A DNA stretch of 64,000 nucleotides from Branchipolynoe longqiensis. Its lineage: Eukaryota > Annelida > Polychaeta > Phyllodocida > Polynoidae. This document shows, one piece after another, positions 14,901 to 28,200 of this stretch (position 1 is its first letter; every line of letters starts with the position of its first letter). The position numbers were made by a program, and so were the translations under genes. The notes beneath the pieces were generated by a model. That model had not been told where the DNA came from. It did not search any database and saw only the letters and a list, made by a program, of their open reading frames with translations. Location: positions 124,976,025 to 125,040,024 of the forward strand of contig CM059187.1 of NCBI GenBank assembly GCA_030323885.1. Reading direction: 5' to 3'.

Positions 14901-17900
14901 TGGTTGAATGACGGTATCACTACGCTTTACCGACGTTATGCTCTCATCCACTACGCTGCAGCCACATTCAACTTGTGCCCAAATTTGCATACTACGCCGA
15001 GAAGTTCAACGTTTTTCACGTTCTCCCTACGTTGATGTCGTTACGTCGTAGTGTGACAGGGCCTTTACATATAAAATTATAATCTAAGCTGTAATACTAC
15101 AGTGGAAAAGGAATATTACTGATGCGCCTCCGATGTATTGTTTGTTGGGGTTTTTACATTCTGGTAACATCTCAGGTCATATCAGGATGGGGATGCCTCA
15201 GACAATTTTGGGATAACATGGTTTACCGTTTATATCTTCAGTGACAATGTGTTTTAATAAGACGTTATTAGATTGCACACAGTTTGCAATGCATTGTAAT
15301 GTTTTCTTGCAACAAGATAGCTATGAAAAGGACTTGGGTGTAACCTTCGAATCCCAACTCTCCTTTCAGAAACACATGAGGACTATCATCTCAAATGCTA
15401 ACCAAAGAGTAGGAATAATTAAAAGAACTTTCCATCGCCTCAACAAGAACAATTTTCTCATTCTATTTAACTCTCTTGCTAGGCCAATTTTGGAATACTG
15501 TCCACAAATTTGGAGCCCAATCTTTTGGAAAGATATTCTGGAGATCGAAAAGTTCAGAGACGTGCACCAAAATTAATTGCAGTTATAAAGGACTTACCCT
15601 ATGAACAAAGGCTTATGGAATTGAAACTTCCTACTCTTTCCTACAGAAGAAAAAGAAGTGACATAATTGAAGTATTTAAAATTATGAAAGGTTTTGATAA
15701 AATAGATATGAACCAATTTTTCACCTTGAATAAAAGAGAAGGCAGTTGGGGCCATACTCTCAAGCTAGTAAAACCCAGAGCCATTTAAAAGTTAAGGCAA
15801 CACAGTTTCTCAAACAGGATCATAAATATATGGACCAGTCTCCCACAAAATGTTATTGATGCCGAGTCAATAAATTCATTCAAGAATAGATTAGAAAAAG
15901 CAGGGGCTGATGATCCAGGGAAATTTGACCCCTTATTCACCACATGCTACTAATTATTCCTTGTGTTGCTTATTTACTTGCACTCAAGCAAAAATGAGAG
16001 ACAAATAAGTGTTCACACTTCCTGTCTACCATTCGCTATTCGCTATTTCGCTATTCCGTTTTATGTGATACAGGCTGGCCCTCAATTCTGATTTCCGCGG
16101 ATTCATTCCAATTTTCACGATATGATTCTGCACAGAATCTTGGTCATTATAGACTTTAATTTAATGTAACATTGGTTGGTAACATTTAGAGCTGTTAAAC
16201 CACCCCTAGGGGGGGCCATATATTGACCTTACTGCATGTTTGTGGTTAAAATAAAACTTAACTCAACTTAATCTGCGAAAACTCACATTTTTCTGACAAA
16301 GTGTCAAATATTTAGTTCTTATTGCAGAAGAATAAATTACTTCAAAACAAAACTAAACTTGATCTAGTCATATTGCATATGGTAGTTTTGGACAGAAACT
16401 ATTGTAATATCCTATCAATATCAATCTACTCCCTTTTTTGTTAAAGGAGAAAAATGTTGACACGACTACACATCAGATAAAACGTGGCTTAAGCTATTAA
16501 AGATGGATGACTGTCTTGCAAAGCAAACAGATTATATCAGCCTTTAATGTTCCCATTAGCTTACACTAATTATATATTATAATTTGAGCATAATTAAGTT
16601 TGTTTGGCGTGCATTTGTGTGGAATAGAGGGGGGCGGGCATTGATAGTCATACCTCACTGGTGCAGAAATATTTGCCTGTATTACAAGTAGTTCTTGTTT
16701 CCGCCGCCAGATGTCGCTAGTGTCTGAGGGTCCGGCCGGATACGCGTGTTACCGTACAAGTCATAACCAAACTAACAACACACCCACTGACCGTCTCCCT
16801 CGACCACATACTGCCGTCTCCAAGGGCAACCACACACACACCAACACGCGCAAGCGCGCGGTAAGCTACCTAGCATTTAAAATAAATATTATATGGATTA
16901 CTGCGAAATCACAGAGACACTGGCGAATAAGATTATGTATGTTTTGTTTTTAAATTATTATTTTCTTATTGAGGTTGTATTTATACTGTCCACAGCATAT
17001 ACACCCGGGTACCTAGGCTTGTTTTCAATGCTTGCCTGAGAGTCAGTGCAGGCTACTACAAAGACATGATTTGATTTACAAGCATGCATAGTCAAGTAGG
17101 CGTAGTCTCAAGTAGGCATATGCTCACACACACACGCCCGCACTCATACACCCACGCCCACCCCCACCATACACCCACACTCACACACACACACTCACAC
17201 ACACTCACACACACGCCCACACCATACTCATACACCCACACTCATCGCCCCAAACGCCCCCCCCCCCCCACACACACACTCACACACACATATTCACACA
17301 CACTTCCACCCATACACTGATACACAACCCCAACACACATCCATTCTCACCATAAACCATGATGGCAAAGTCTCCCCACGAGGCAGGTTTTTTTTTTTCC
17401 CCCTTCTGTGTTTTCTCCTCTTCTTCTGGAGGTACGAGATGATGAAAGTACGTGGAAACTTCTCGAATATACACAAGGCGTGTGGAAGTGCTTTTTTTAG
17501 GAGCATTTTGTAAAAAAGAAAGAAAGAAAAAAAGGGAGAACAAAAAGAGGAGAAACCGCATAGCGTACTTCGCATGCGCAGATCCGTATAATCCATACCT
17601 TGCTGCGCACGCAGCTTTGTGTGATTATTTTCTTCACAAATGTGATTCTTTTTGTCAGATTAAGGGATGGTGGCCTGTGTGTGTTTTAGCAAAACCTATA
17701 CCCCCCATCACCCCCCCCCCCTCCCAGCCATGTCTTCTTCTGTTGTTGTATTTTTGCGCTCCATCAGAGCTATCTCTTGGGAATATGACTATGTTTATTA
17801 AAATATATTGTTTTATAATATTTCCGCCCTTAGTGCAACTTCTGTTGCAATTGATGCAGCAGCTTATGCGCTTGTGATGGTGTTTGTGGTGGTAACGATG

Positions 17901-20900
17901 ATATCCCAATGACAGGGCGTCGTGTGTCTGATTTAGTGTTTACTAATAAATATTGTCGAAGCACAAGATATATATGTAAAGAATATTCAGAATATTGCTG
18001 TGTATTACTTTTATATAACCAAGCATTTCCCATGAATGAGATTTTATTAACTGAGATCGACTATAGTTACAGTTGCATAGTCCGATGGTTTTCCTTTTTG
18101 GTCATTTTTCTGAGATAAATATATTAAATTGATTGTTATAATCTATTTCAGGTTGAAGTCACTTTTATTTTAAATGTATAGGTTTTGAGATATTTCAAAT
18201 TCAATCATGTAAACTTAGTTTTGGCAAGCATGCCAAAACTCTGACATTATAGGCTTCAACAGTAACAGGTTCTATCAAATTGTCTCAGTATTCCCTTCTA
18301 TGTGGCAATAAATGCTTAATATGTGCATCAATATCTAAGTTAGATATGTAGAGTCAAATCTATATAATTATTTTGGTTTTGAAAATGTGACGTTTCATCG
18401 GACTATGCAGCTTTAAATTAAAGGTGAATAATAATGTAATAATATGATGTATAATCTATTATGCGGATATAAATAGGTGGTGTTGTAGCCCTGATTATTA
18501 TTATTAGGAAGTATTTAGTATTATGTATATTCGCTAGGTATTAAGTCCAACCACTGGCCAGCGTGCAATTGCTCCGCTTTGCCTACACTAGCGCCACCAA
18601 CGGGCAGTTCTGTCAGTGCGCGCGGCAAACTCATCACTTTCTACTTGATTTTCAAACTTTTATAACCGGTAAGCCTGTAATGTGCTTTGCCAAGACGCAA
18701 AATAAAGTGTAATAAGAATAAGAATAAATATAAGTATGTGGTTTGTTGCATCGAGCTAAAGGCCCTGTCACATTACGACGTTTCTCACCAACGCGCGGCG
18801 TTCCCGGTGCGTTCCCGGTGCATCGGTACACGTCGTACACGTTGAGTGATAGCAACGTGTGAATGGACGTCGGCGCTCGTCGGGTCGTGGCGATCGTTTT
18901 GTGCTTGCACAAAACTTTTGGCGCACCCCGACAAGCGCCGACGGGTTGGAGGGGGCGTTACGGACGCGCCACCAACACGCCACTAGCATGCTGCAACCCG
19001 TCAAACTTTCTCCCACAATGCCCAAAAGTTGGACGTGTCTCGAGCCCTAGCAAATATCTTGCGCATTGGCGGCGCACCGGGGGAAACGTCGTAGTGTGAC
19101 AGGGCCTTAAGACATTATTGCCTGGCTTCCGAATCATAGCTGGGGAAGCTACCATTTTCACCAGCAAACTTGTAGGTCAATTCAATGAGCGTTTTTAAAT
19201 GTGGTCTCTGGCACACGGTAGTTTAACCGTCGGGCTATTCCACCCCCGCTTAAGGCGACCCTACGTGTTAATATAAATAATTGTTTCCATGTGAATGACT
19301 TGTGCCTCCTGCCGCCGGTTGTCTGTCACCCTGCCAGCCTGACCCTTGACTAGCATTGCCCGAGGTGGAGAGTTCGACTCCTGACAGACCATTGGCAGAA
19401 GGCCCTTAATTAAATAAGATTATAGAGCAATCCAAATAGCAATCTGAAGTTGACCATAGCGGTTAATAATATAAGTCTGGAGGACAGTAAAGAATGCAAG
19501 GAACGTTCATGTCACTTCTTAGGAGCTCACCATTTTATTCTTACCTCTTACTAACAGAATGAATTTAGCAATATAACTTATGTTATGATTTAAATATAGT
19601 TCAACAGTGGAATGTATGTTATAAGTCAAATCCCCTCCCATATAATTAAGTTAAATAAGTTTGGAATTTCCACAATAAAAGCCTAAATCTCGGCTAAAAC
19701 ATCGGAGCATGCAAAAACACGTCCGATGGGTCTGGTCTCCGAAGGCCCGACCTTCTATCGTTGCTAGGATAGTCACAATTGACGTATCCAAGCAACGCTT
19801 TACAGCAGGGAACCCTGCCTCGCAAAATGCGCGCCTGCGCAAAATGCGCGCCTGTGCAAAATGCGCGCCCGCGCAAAATGAGGTCGAGCAGTCTCGCCCA
19901 CTTCACAGCCTCCCCAGACGAACAACAGGAACTGATGTTCGTCTAAGAAAGGAAAAGTGGGAGAGACTACCAGGGTTCGCGGCTGTAGCAATAAATAATA
20001 AGCATAATCGCGACCCCGCTTGATCCACGACCATATGGCGTGGAATGCGAGGCCCCGCATACTTCCTTCTCGTTGTGTAATTTTTTCGATTTGAGACAAG
20101 CCAGCTCTCTGGTCAACAATTTCAGTATTTCACAAGAAATATGTTTGTACTTAAATTCCTTCAAAAACAGTTTTGAATCATTACTTGATAAAATTGAAAC
20201 TACCAGAATCGACCTTCAATTCTGGTACCGGCCCCAACTAAAAATACTGACCCTGTCATAGCTGAATACCCTGCCAGTCAGTCTGGCAATGAAAGAAACT
20301 CCACTAGTCACTCGTCATCTGTACAATTGCACACCATCCAATATCACAACCCTTTATCACACACTCCACCATTTTGACACTTGTGACCACACATGTACTA
20401 CTAACCCCTGGAAGAGAAAATTCCCTAGCCCAGTTCCCGCGATGAAAGCTAGCTCAATATTTCTCCTCTACCAGTAGCCTATACCGTAAACTCATTACAG
20501 CCTCAAAAGTACTCTGGCCGGCGTTACCATAGTAATATCCCTATGTCAAGTCTGTATCACACCGTACGCTAAAAGTGAAGGGTATTTGGAATTCGCTACA
20601 GACGACGTTACCCTAAATGTATACAGCTCCAATGACAGGGTCCCCTTTTTCTCTAAAAAATTTGCACCTTGACTACTAGACAATGACTACTATACAATGA
20701 CTACATTGTAACCAAAGCCGGAAATTTCCCGAAGGAAGTCCGCTTTTGGTTCACACAAAAACAATCTACGGTGCTATTCAAGCGCAAACTCAACCATTGG
20801 TAATTTACACTTCAACCAAAGCCGGAAATCCCTAAAGGAACTCCGCTTTTGGGTGACACAAAAACAATTTACGGCGCCACCGAAGGGCGCACCAGACCAT

Positions 20901-23900
20901 TTGTACTTTTTAAAAAAAAATTTTTTTAGGGGAAGTGCTCCATTAGGTAATTTAAGTACAATTTTCGCCTCTGAGGGAGATCAAATAAGGGCGACATTTA
21001 ATGTTTGTCGGGTCAAACCCAATGAAGGCCAAAACACGTACCGACGCGCACGGTCGTGCGAGACGAAACTGTACCCAAAGTAAATGCGAGCATAAGTAAA
21101 TGTGTGCATTTGTCAGTTTGCCCACAGCCTGATTCGCAAAAGTTGTACTTTCTCGCCAATATGCGCACGCGCATATATTTCTTCTTGTAGCAATGGGATA
21201 ATACTGGAGGGACACATTTCTGGTTTGATGGCCGGTGGGCCCCGTATATATAAAAATACTCCTCACCGGATTACTATTGGGCACCGCATCCAATTAATGA
21301 TACTCCCGACCGTAGCGCCTTTAGGCATCGTATGCCGGCACACTCCCTTCGATTGGGCCACGCATGCCGTCACACTCCTTACCAGGTAATGTCTCTACTC
21401 GCAGTGTGTTCCCTTATTTGCGCCGTCACATTATCTAGTCTGATCTACATCAATGGTTTGATGGCCGGTGGGCCCCGTATATATAAAAATACTCCTCACC
21501 GGATTACTATTGGGCACCGCATCCAATTACTGATACTCCCGACCGTAGCGTCTTTAGGCATCGTATGCCGGCACACTCCCTTAGATTGGGCCACGCATGC
21601 CGACACACTCCTCACCAGGTAATGCCTCTCAGCGGGTTTTGCGCCACTGCGCATATATACCCGTTTCTTCCATATGTGATACATTCGGCTTGGCGAGCCA
21701 CTAAATGCGAATCCAAGCAGCGATCCTGCGTGCCTTCTGCATCGACAGGTCGAGGCCGGAGTTTCTTACTCTCTGAGCTCTGTGTGGTATGTGTTTTGGT
21801 GGTGTAGGTGTGTGGTGTGTGTCTGTGGTGAGGGTGATGGCTTAGGGGTGGCGAGGGTGATGGCTTAGGGGTGTGGTGGGGGATGTAGGTGTGTGCTGAG
21901 GGTTTAGGTGTGTGGTGGGGTGTAGGTGTATGGTAGGGGGTTTAGGTGTGTGGTTGGGGTGTCAGGGGTACCAACCAAAGCATTACAGGGACCGGCATGA
22001 GTCGCCATCTGGCGAGAGACTCACAATTTAAACATATTTACACCTATACACACTTTGGTCTAGTGGTCGGGTATGAAGGGGATTTAATTATTGCATGGGT
22101 AAACCGTTTCCAAAATACTTTACCTATAATAGAATTTGGAATAATCCTACCTTCCACACGACAAACAATTCCACATCGCCATACAATATACATATGTTAA
22201 CATTTATCTTATCCCTAATGTACATGTATGATTAACTAGTGGTTATCCCCAGAGATCACGGCTAGTTACTTCTACAATTTTAAATGGCTTTAAATTTCAT
22301 GTTTAATTTGATTGAATGTGTATGTCTATTTCCCCATAAATTAGTTTTAGGCCTATATTCTAAGAAATTTTGAAAACCAAGCTGGTGCCCTCAGAGAGAA
22401 GAACCAGTTCAGTAAATGATAGTTAAGCTTCATAGTTTAGAGACATACATATTTCAATGCTCATTGTGAACCAGTTTAACCAGTGAAGGAATATATTCAC
22501 CAGTTCAACCATGAAGAAATATCCCTTCGCGCGTATCTAAAATAAATTTGCTGTCTAATCCCCTGGCAGTAGTTGGACCCACCGTTTAACCAACCTATTT
22601 CCCCAACAACATGGGGAAGCCACAAATAACACATAATTCAAACATAACACCTATATCCACCATTTAATAATTTAGTCAAGTGGTTGGTTATGAAGAGGTG
22701 TCTACAATTACCTTAATAAAACAGTTAGAAATGTTCTAGTTTACACAGATAAAATTTTGAACATTCCTGTGTCCTTCCAGATGACCAAATATAAACATTT
22801 GCTATATTTTAGTGCCAGTTTTTTATATTTACTATAATAGGTGTACCAACCACAGGCAGTTTCCCTCTGGAAGAAGAAAGCAGCCGGGGGAAAATTGCTA
22901 TTATTTTGATAATTAAAACAAATTGTAGAATGTTCACATATATGTTTACTCTCATAGAAACCTAGTTAGTTTGATCCTGGTCACGGCACCAGTTTAACCG
23001 TCGGGCTATTCCACCCCCGCTTAAGGCGACCCTACGTGTTAATATAAATAATTGTTTCCATGTGAATGACTTGTGCCTCCTGCCGCCGGTTGTCTGTCAC
23101 CCTGCCAGCCTGACCCTTGACTAGCATTGCCCGAGGTGGAGAGTTCGACTCCTGACAGACCATTGGCAGAAGGCCCTTAATTAAATAAGATTATAGAGCA
23201 ATCCAAATAGCAATCTGAAGTTGACCATAGCGGTTAATAATATAAGTCTGGAGGACAGTAAGGAATGCAAGGAACGTTCATGTCACTTCTTAGGAGCTCA
23301 CCATTTTATTCTTACCTCTTACTAACAGAATGAATTTAGCAATATAACTTATGTTATGATTTAAATATAGTTCAACAGTGGAATGTATGTTATAAGTCAA
23401 ATCCCCTCCCATATAATTAAGTTAAATAAGTTTGGAATTTCCACAATAAAAGCCTAAATCTCGGCTAAAACATCGGAGCATGCAAAAACACGTCCGATGG
23501 GTCTGGCTCCGAAGGCCCGACCTTCTATCGTTGCTAGGATAGTCACAATTGACGTATCCAAGCAACGCTTTACAGCAGGGAACCCTGCCTCGCAAAATGC
23601 GCGCCTGTGCAAAATGCGCGCCTGCGCAAAATGCGCGCCTGCGCAAAATGAGGTCGAGCAGTCTCGCCCACTTCAGTAGCTAATGTTATGTCTCAGACCG
23701 GTTATGAAATTCTGTGATGCATATTGTAGTTTATGTTTTATGAATATGAAGATTAGATTGCAGTTTGGTGAGGGAGAAGGGATTTCCATCAAGTTTCACA
23801 TGGGCATTTAAAGTTGCATAGTCCGATGGTTTTGATTTTCCGAGATAAATATATTAGATCGATCACTAGTATCTACTTTACATTAGTTCAAAGTTACTGT

Positions 23901-24821
23901 TATTTAAAATCGTAAACTTTTGATATATTTTGAGTACAAACATGGAAAATTAGTTTTGCCAAGCTTGCCAAAACTATAGACTTCTGCAGTAACAGGTTCT
24001 GTTAAATTGAGTCAGTATTGCCTTCTACGCAGAAACAAATGCTTAATAAGTGCATCAGTATCTAAGTTAGATCTGTAAAATCAAACCTAGATAATTGGTT
24101 TGGTTTTGAAAATTTAATATTTCATTGGACTATGCAGCTTTAACATAACCAACAAAAACACACAACTGTAGGTTAGCTGAACGGATTTAACCCATTCACT
24201 CATCCACTGACTCACTCACTCACTCACTCACTCACTCACTCACTCACTCACTCACTCACTCACTCAGTCACTCACTCACTCACCCACTCACTCACTCACT
24301 TACTGATTCACTCAAAGTTTGCTTCACTCGCCCATCACTCGCTCACTCATTCATGCGTTCACTCACTCACCACGTTCTCACTCACCACTCATGCATTCAT
24401 TCATCATTCACTCACCCATTCAATCACTCATTCACGGATTCACTCACTCACTCACTCATTCACCCACGCATTCACTCACTCACTCATTGACTCATTCACT
24501 CACTCATTCACTCACTCATTCATGCACTCACTCACTCATTCACTCACTCACTCATTCATTCACGCACTCACTCACCCACATATTAATTCACTCACCCACT
24601 CTCTCTCACCCACAAAGACACAGGGACGCACCCACACTACAGTACAACCTCTCTAGCTCGACCGACCTTGGGACCGACTATAAATGGTCCATTTAGGGAG
24701 GTTGTCGGTTTAGGGAACTAGAATATGGTTACAATGGTATTGTTGGGACCCAAATAAAGTGATCGATATAGGGGAGTGGTCGATCTGTGGCGTGGTGCAT
24801 ATAGAGAGATTTTACTGTATA

Positions 24822-24865
<44 letters not shown>

Positions 24866-25239
24866 CATATACATACATACAGTCAAACCTCTCTAACCGA
24901 CCACCTCCACAGATCGACCACTCCCCTATATCGATCACTTTATTTGGGTCCCAAAAATACCACGGAAGGATATTCTAACTCTCTAAACCGACCACCTCAC
25001 TAAATGGACCACTTAAAGTCGGTCCAATGGTCGGTCGATTTAGAGAGGTTTTACTGTACACACACGCACACATATAGAAAAAATCCTTCGGTGCGACTGA
25101 CACTGGTCTACATCCGGTGGAGGTGAGGAGGGTAGGTGGAGCCACCCATACATTGTTTGTCTTATGGAGTATAACAATAAAGTAATAATTAACCCTTACG
25201 TATCTTTATACTTGCATAATTCGCTATACATCACATATA

Positions 25240-25281
<42 letters not shown>

Positions 25282-28200
25282 TATATGTAGGAATTACTGG
25301 CATCTCTCTTCCACGGCTGTAATTGGGTGTGATCCTGTTTTCTCCGTTGACCACTTGCTGTCCAGTTCCTCAAGGACCCCATCGAGGAGAAGATGGCTGT
25401 GATTGGAGGCGTTCCCATGGTGACCGACGCCCTGTGGTATGATGCCATAGAGCGGTCGCACGCGCCCACCCAGCCCTCCCTGTACGCAGGCGCCGAGTGG
25501 AGAGGGGATGTAACGCAGATCTCTCTGGTACGTACCACAGAACCATCTAGTCACGGCATGAGTTACATGCACCTTCTCAAGCACTGGGGAGCGGGACGTA
25601 GCTCAGGCGGTAGAGTATCCACCTGTGAAGGTGTTGGTCATCGGATCGATTCTGCTCAGTGGTCCAATTTGCAGCTTGGGCTATTTTCTGCTCCAACCAG
25701 TGGTCCACAACTGATTCATCAAAGGCCGTGGTATGTGATGTCCTGTCTGTGGGAAAGTGCATAAAAAAACCCTAAGATTCAGGATAATGTGACCGAGTGG
25801 GATATCGGATCATAATGCTGGTGACAGCATTATGAAATCACCATGATATAACCTTAGATGTTGCTAGGACATAAAACCCTCAGCAAACAATCAATCAATC
25901 TCAAACTCCTTCCACATAAGGCATATTTCCTCCAGGGGAAATGGGTTGTGGATATACCGCCCTTTGTCAGTGGCTATTTTTCCCGTACCTAAAATTGATT
26001 GTTGGAGTTTTACGTCCCAGCAACATCTAAGGTCATATCAGGACGGGTACCAACTTGTGACAGTGCACACTCATGGTGACTTTATAGTGCTGCCCCATTG
26101 GGAAAAATCAGGGCACCAGCACCATAACCTGATATCCCACTCAGTCACATTATCCTGACACTGAGCTAACCAGTCCTTGCCCTATCCTATTAATGCCCGA
26201 TGCCAGGCTAAGAGTAAGAAGCGACAAGTATACATTTTATAAGTCATTGGTTTAACTCATCCGGGAACTGAACTCCTTGTCAAAATGACCAATAGCCGAT
26301 AATAAAAAAATCAATGTGCTCTAGAGTCGTCGTTTAAAACAAACTTTCCTTTTGGGAACTCCCGACCTTCCGCACGCGAGGCCCGCACTCTACCGATTCG
26401 CCGCCCGGTCTCGTAGCTAAGATGAATATGGGGTGATAGAGTGCAGGGTGTGGGGACATTGGTGACATTGATGTATTTCTTGTATATGTGACTTTGAGAG
26501 GAGAGGGTGTGGTGTGTGCGACACATTCAGATATTGCCAGGCTTCTGTTTAGGTAACATTTAAACATGATTATTGTCTTGATTAATGAATACAACTGTGT
26601 TCTGGGTGTGTGGTTAATAAAAAGAAAAAAAGAGAATTTACTGGAATAGTGGAACTATAACATTATCCAGATATCTCACCATACATAAACGCCCAAACAT
26701 GTGTTTTATTTGTAATATATTGCGAGAAGCTCTCACCAAGGAAAATTAATTTTAAAATATTGATAACTATCGGAGGGCTGGGGACTGTCCAGTAAAATCG
26801 GGGTAATCTATGTACTCCAAAGTAGAATTAAAACAGTGTAGTCAGGTGAAAGAATCAATTAAAAAAAAAATGTATCGAGATTGTATTCTACATAGCCAAT
26901 TTAAATACATGCAATCATCAAGTATCATTTTGGTATATCTTTGCTTTGACTCAGATGGAACATGAACCTATAACATTCTGCATAGTAGATCGTAGATAAA
27001 AGATTCACCCCGTACTTCCAGTACACGGTGGTATTGAAGACCCAGCCTTATATATAAAAACTAGTCCGAAATAAATCGCGGGTTAAGTTTTTTGTATTCT
27101 CTCCCATTTCACCAACTCTGTGCTGATATAAGTAACCATTTGACACTGGTGCCAGGCATTCTACTTCTTGTTCCATACTAAAGCGATTTTCGCCCGTATT
27201 TAGACTACGTTGTTGTTCACCCGTGTACTACAAGTACCGGGTGAATCTTTTATCTAAGTAGATCGGTGCCTATTGAGCAGAGCGATGACTTCCAGTGAGG
27301 AAAGTCGCGGGTTCGAACCCCGGCGGAGTCAAACCAATGCCGTACACAATTTATATGTATCGGTACCTAGCCTGGCACTCGGCACTACTAGGATAGGGCA
27401 AGGATTGGTTTGCTCAGTCTTAGGATAATCTGACTGAGTCGGATATTGGGTCATCCTGCCGGGGGCCTGGTCTCTCAGTGAGACAACACTATTAAAGTCG
27501 CTATGAGTGCACATTGTCACAAGTGTGCAACATATGCTATACAAGTTATGTTTGGTTGTTGGAGTTTTACATCCTGGCAACATCTAAGGTCATATCAGGA
27601 CAGGTACCGACTTGTGACGGTGCACACTGATTGCAAATTAACTGTGAAATCAGGCTGCCGGCACCATGACCCAATATCCCACTCAGTCACATTATCCTGA
27701 CACTGAGCCAACCAGTCCTTGCCTTATCCTATTAATGCTGAGCACCAGGCTAGGAAGCGACATGTGTCAATTTGATAAGTCATTGGTTTGACTCGACCGG
27801 GAACCAAACTCCCGACCTTTCATATGCGAGGCCTAAGCTCCACTGATAATGTGATATGTGTGAAGGAGGGAGGGGTGTGCAACATATGCTATACAATTTA
27901 TAGTCAGCACACGTATTGTCTGTGTTGTAGCGACCTACTGAATTGTGAGAATGGGGAAGGAAAACATCTTTAGTAACAACATCTGTCACAGAACAAAAAC
28001 GTTGTGTTCCATAAAATAATTAGCACTCGATTGTACAATCCACCATTTCAATGAATTTAAGTACTCTTTCTGGGTAAGCCCGGTCTCGTGGAATAAAGTT
28101 TACTAATAGTGATAGCCCCCGCCATTTAAGCTTTTTCACCACCAACCGCTCCACTGATGGTTGTGACAAGAACCAATGTTGTAGGTAGCACCTCAACATG

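Larger units (their letters stand above)
19220..23679 (+). mobile_element. Candidate non-autonomous LTR-type element
   Basis: Two nearly identical 685-bp direct repeats flank 3.1 kb that lacks any gag or pol-like frame. A 4-bp match GTAG lies just outside (19218-19221 and 23676-23679), a possible target duplication. The LTR-like unit ends in CA but begins TT, not TG. I see no convincing primer-binding site or polypurine tract. The alternative is a recent segmental duplication of a single repeat. Confidence 0.45.

Noticed and set aside
16724..16860. Alternative frame of exon j giving [20 protein letters not shown]
   Set aside because: It looks protein-like, but it needs an acceptor at gctag with no tract of its own and leaves in phase 2, which does not join exon k (phase 0).
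17452..17877. 141-codon frame on + and overlapping frames on -
   Set aside because: It spans poly-T, purine and poly-C tracts, has no family likeness, and does not fit host exon phases.
19915..19955. Hammerhead-like CTGATG...GAAA sequence
   Set aside because: The core lacks the CUGANGA and GAAA spacing; the paired arms are explained by the composite hairpin.
24319..24696. Ser/His/Thr-rich frame
   Set aside because: Product of the CACT array; the same kind of frame appears at 50928-51131 and 51794-52072 in the satellite.
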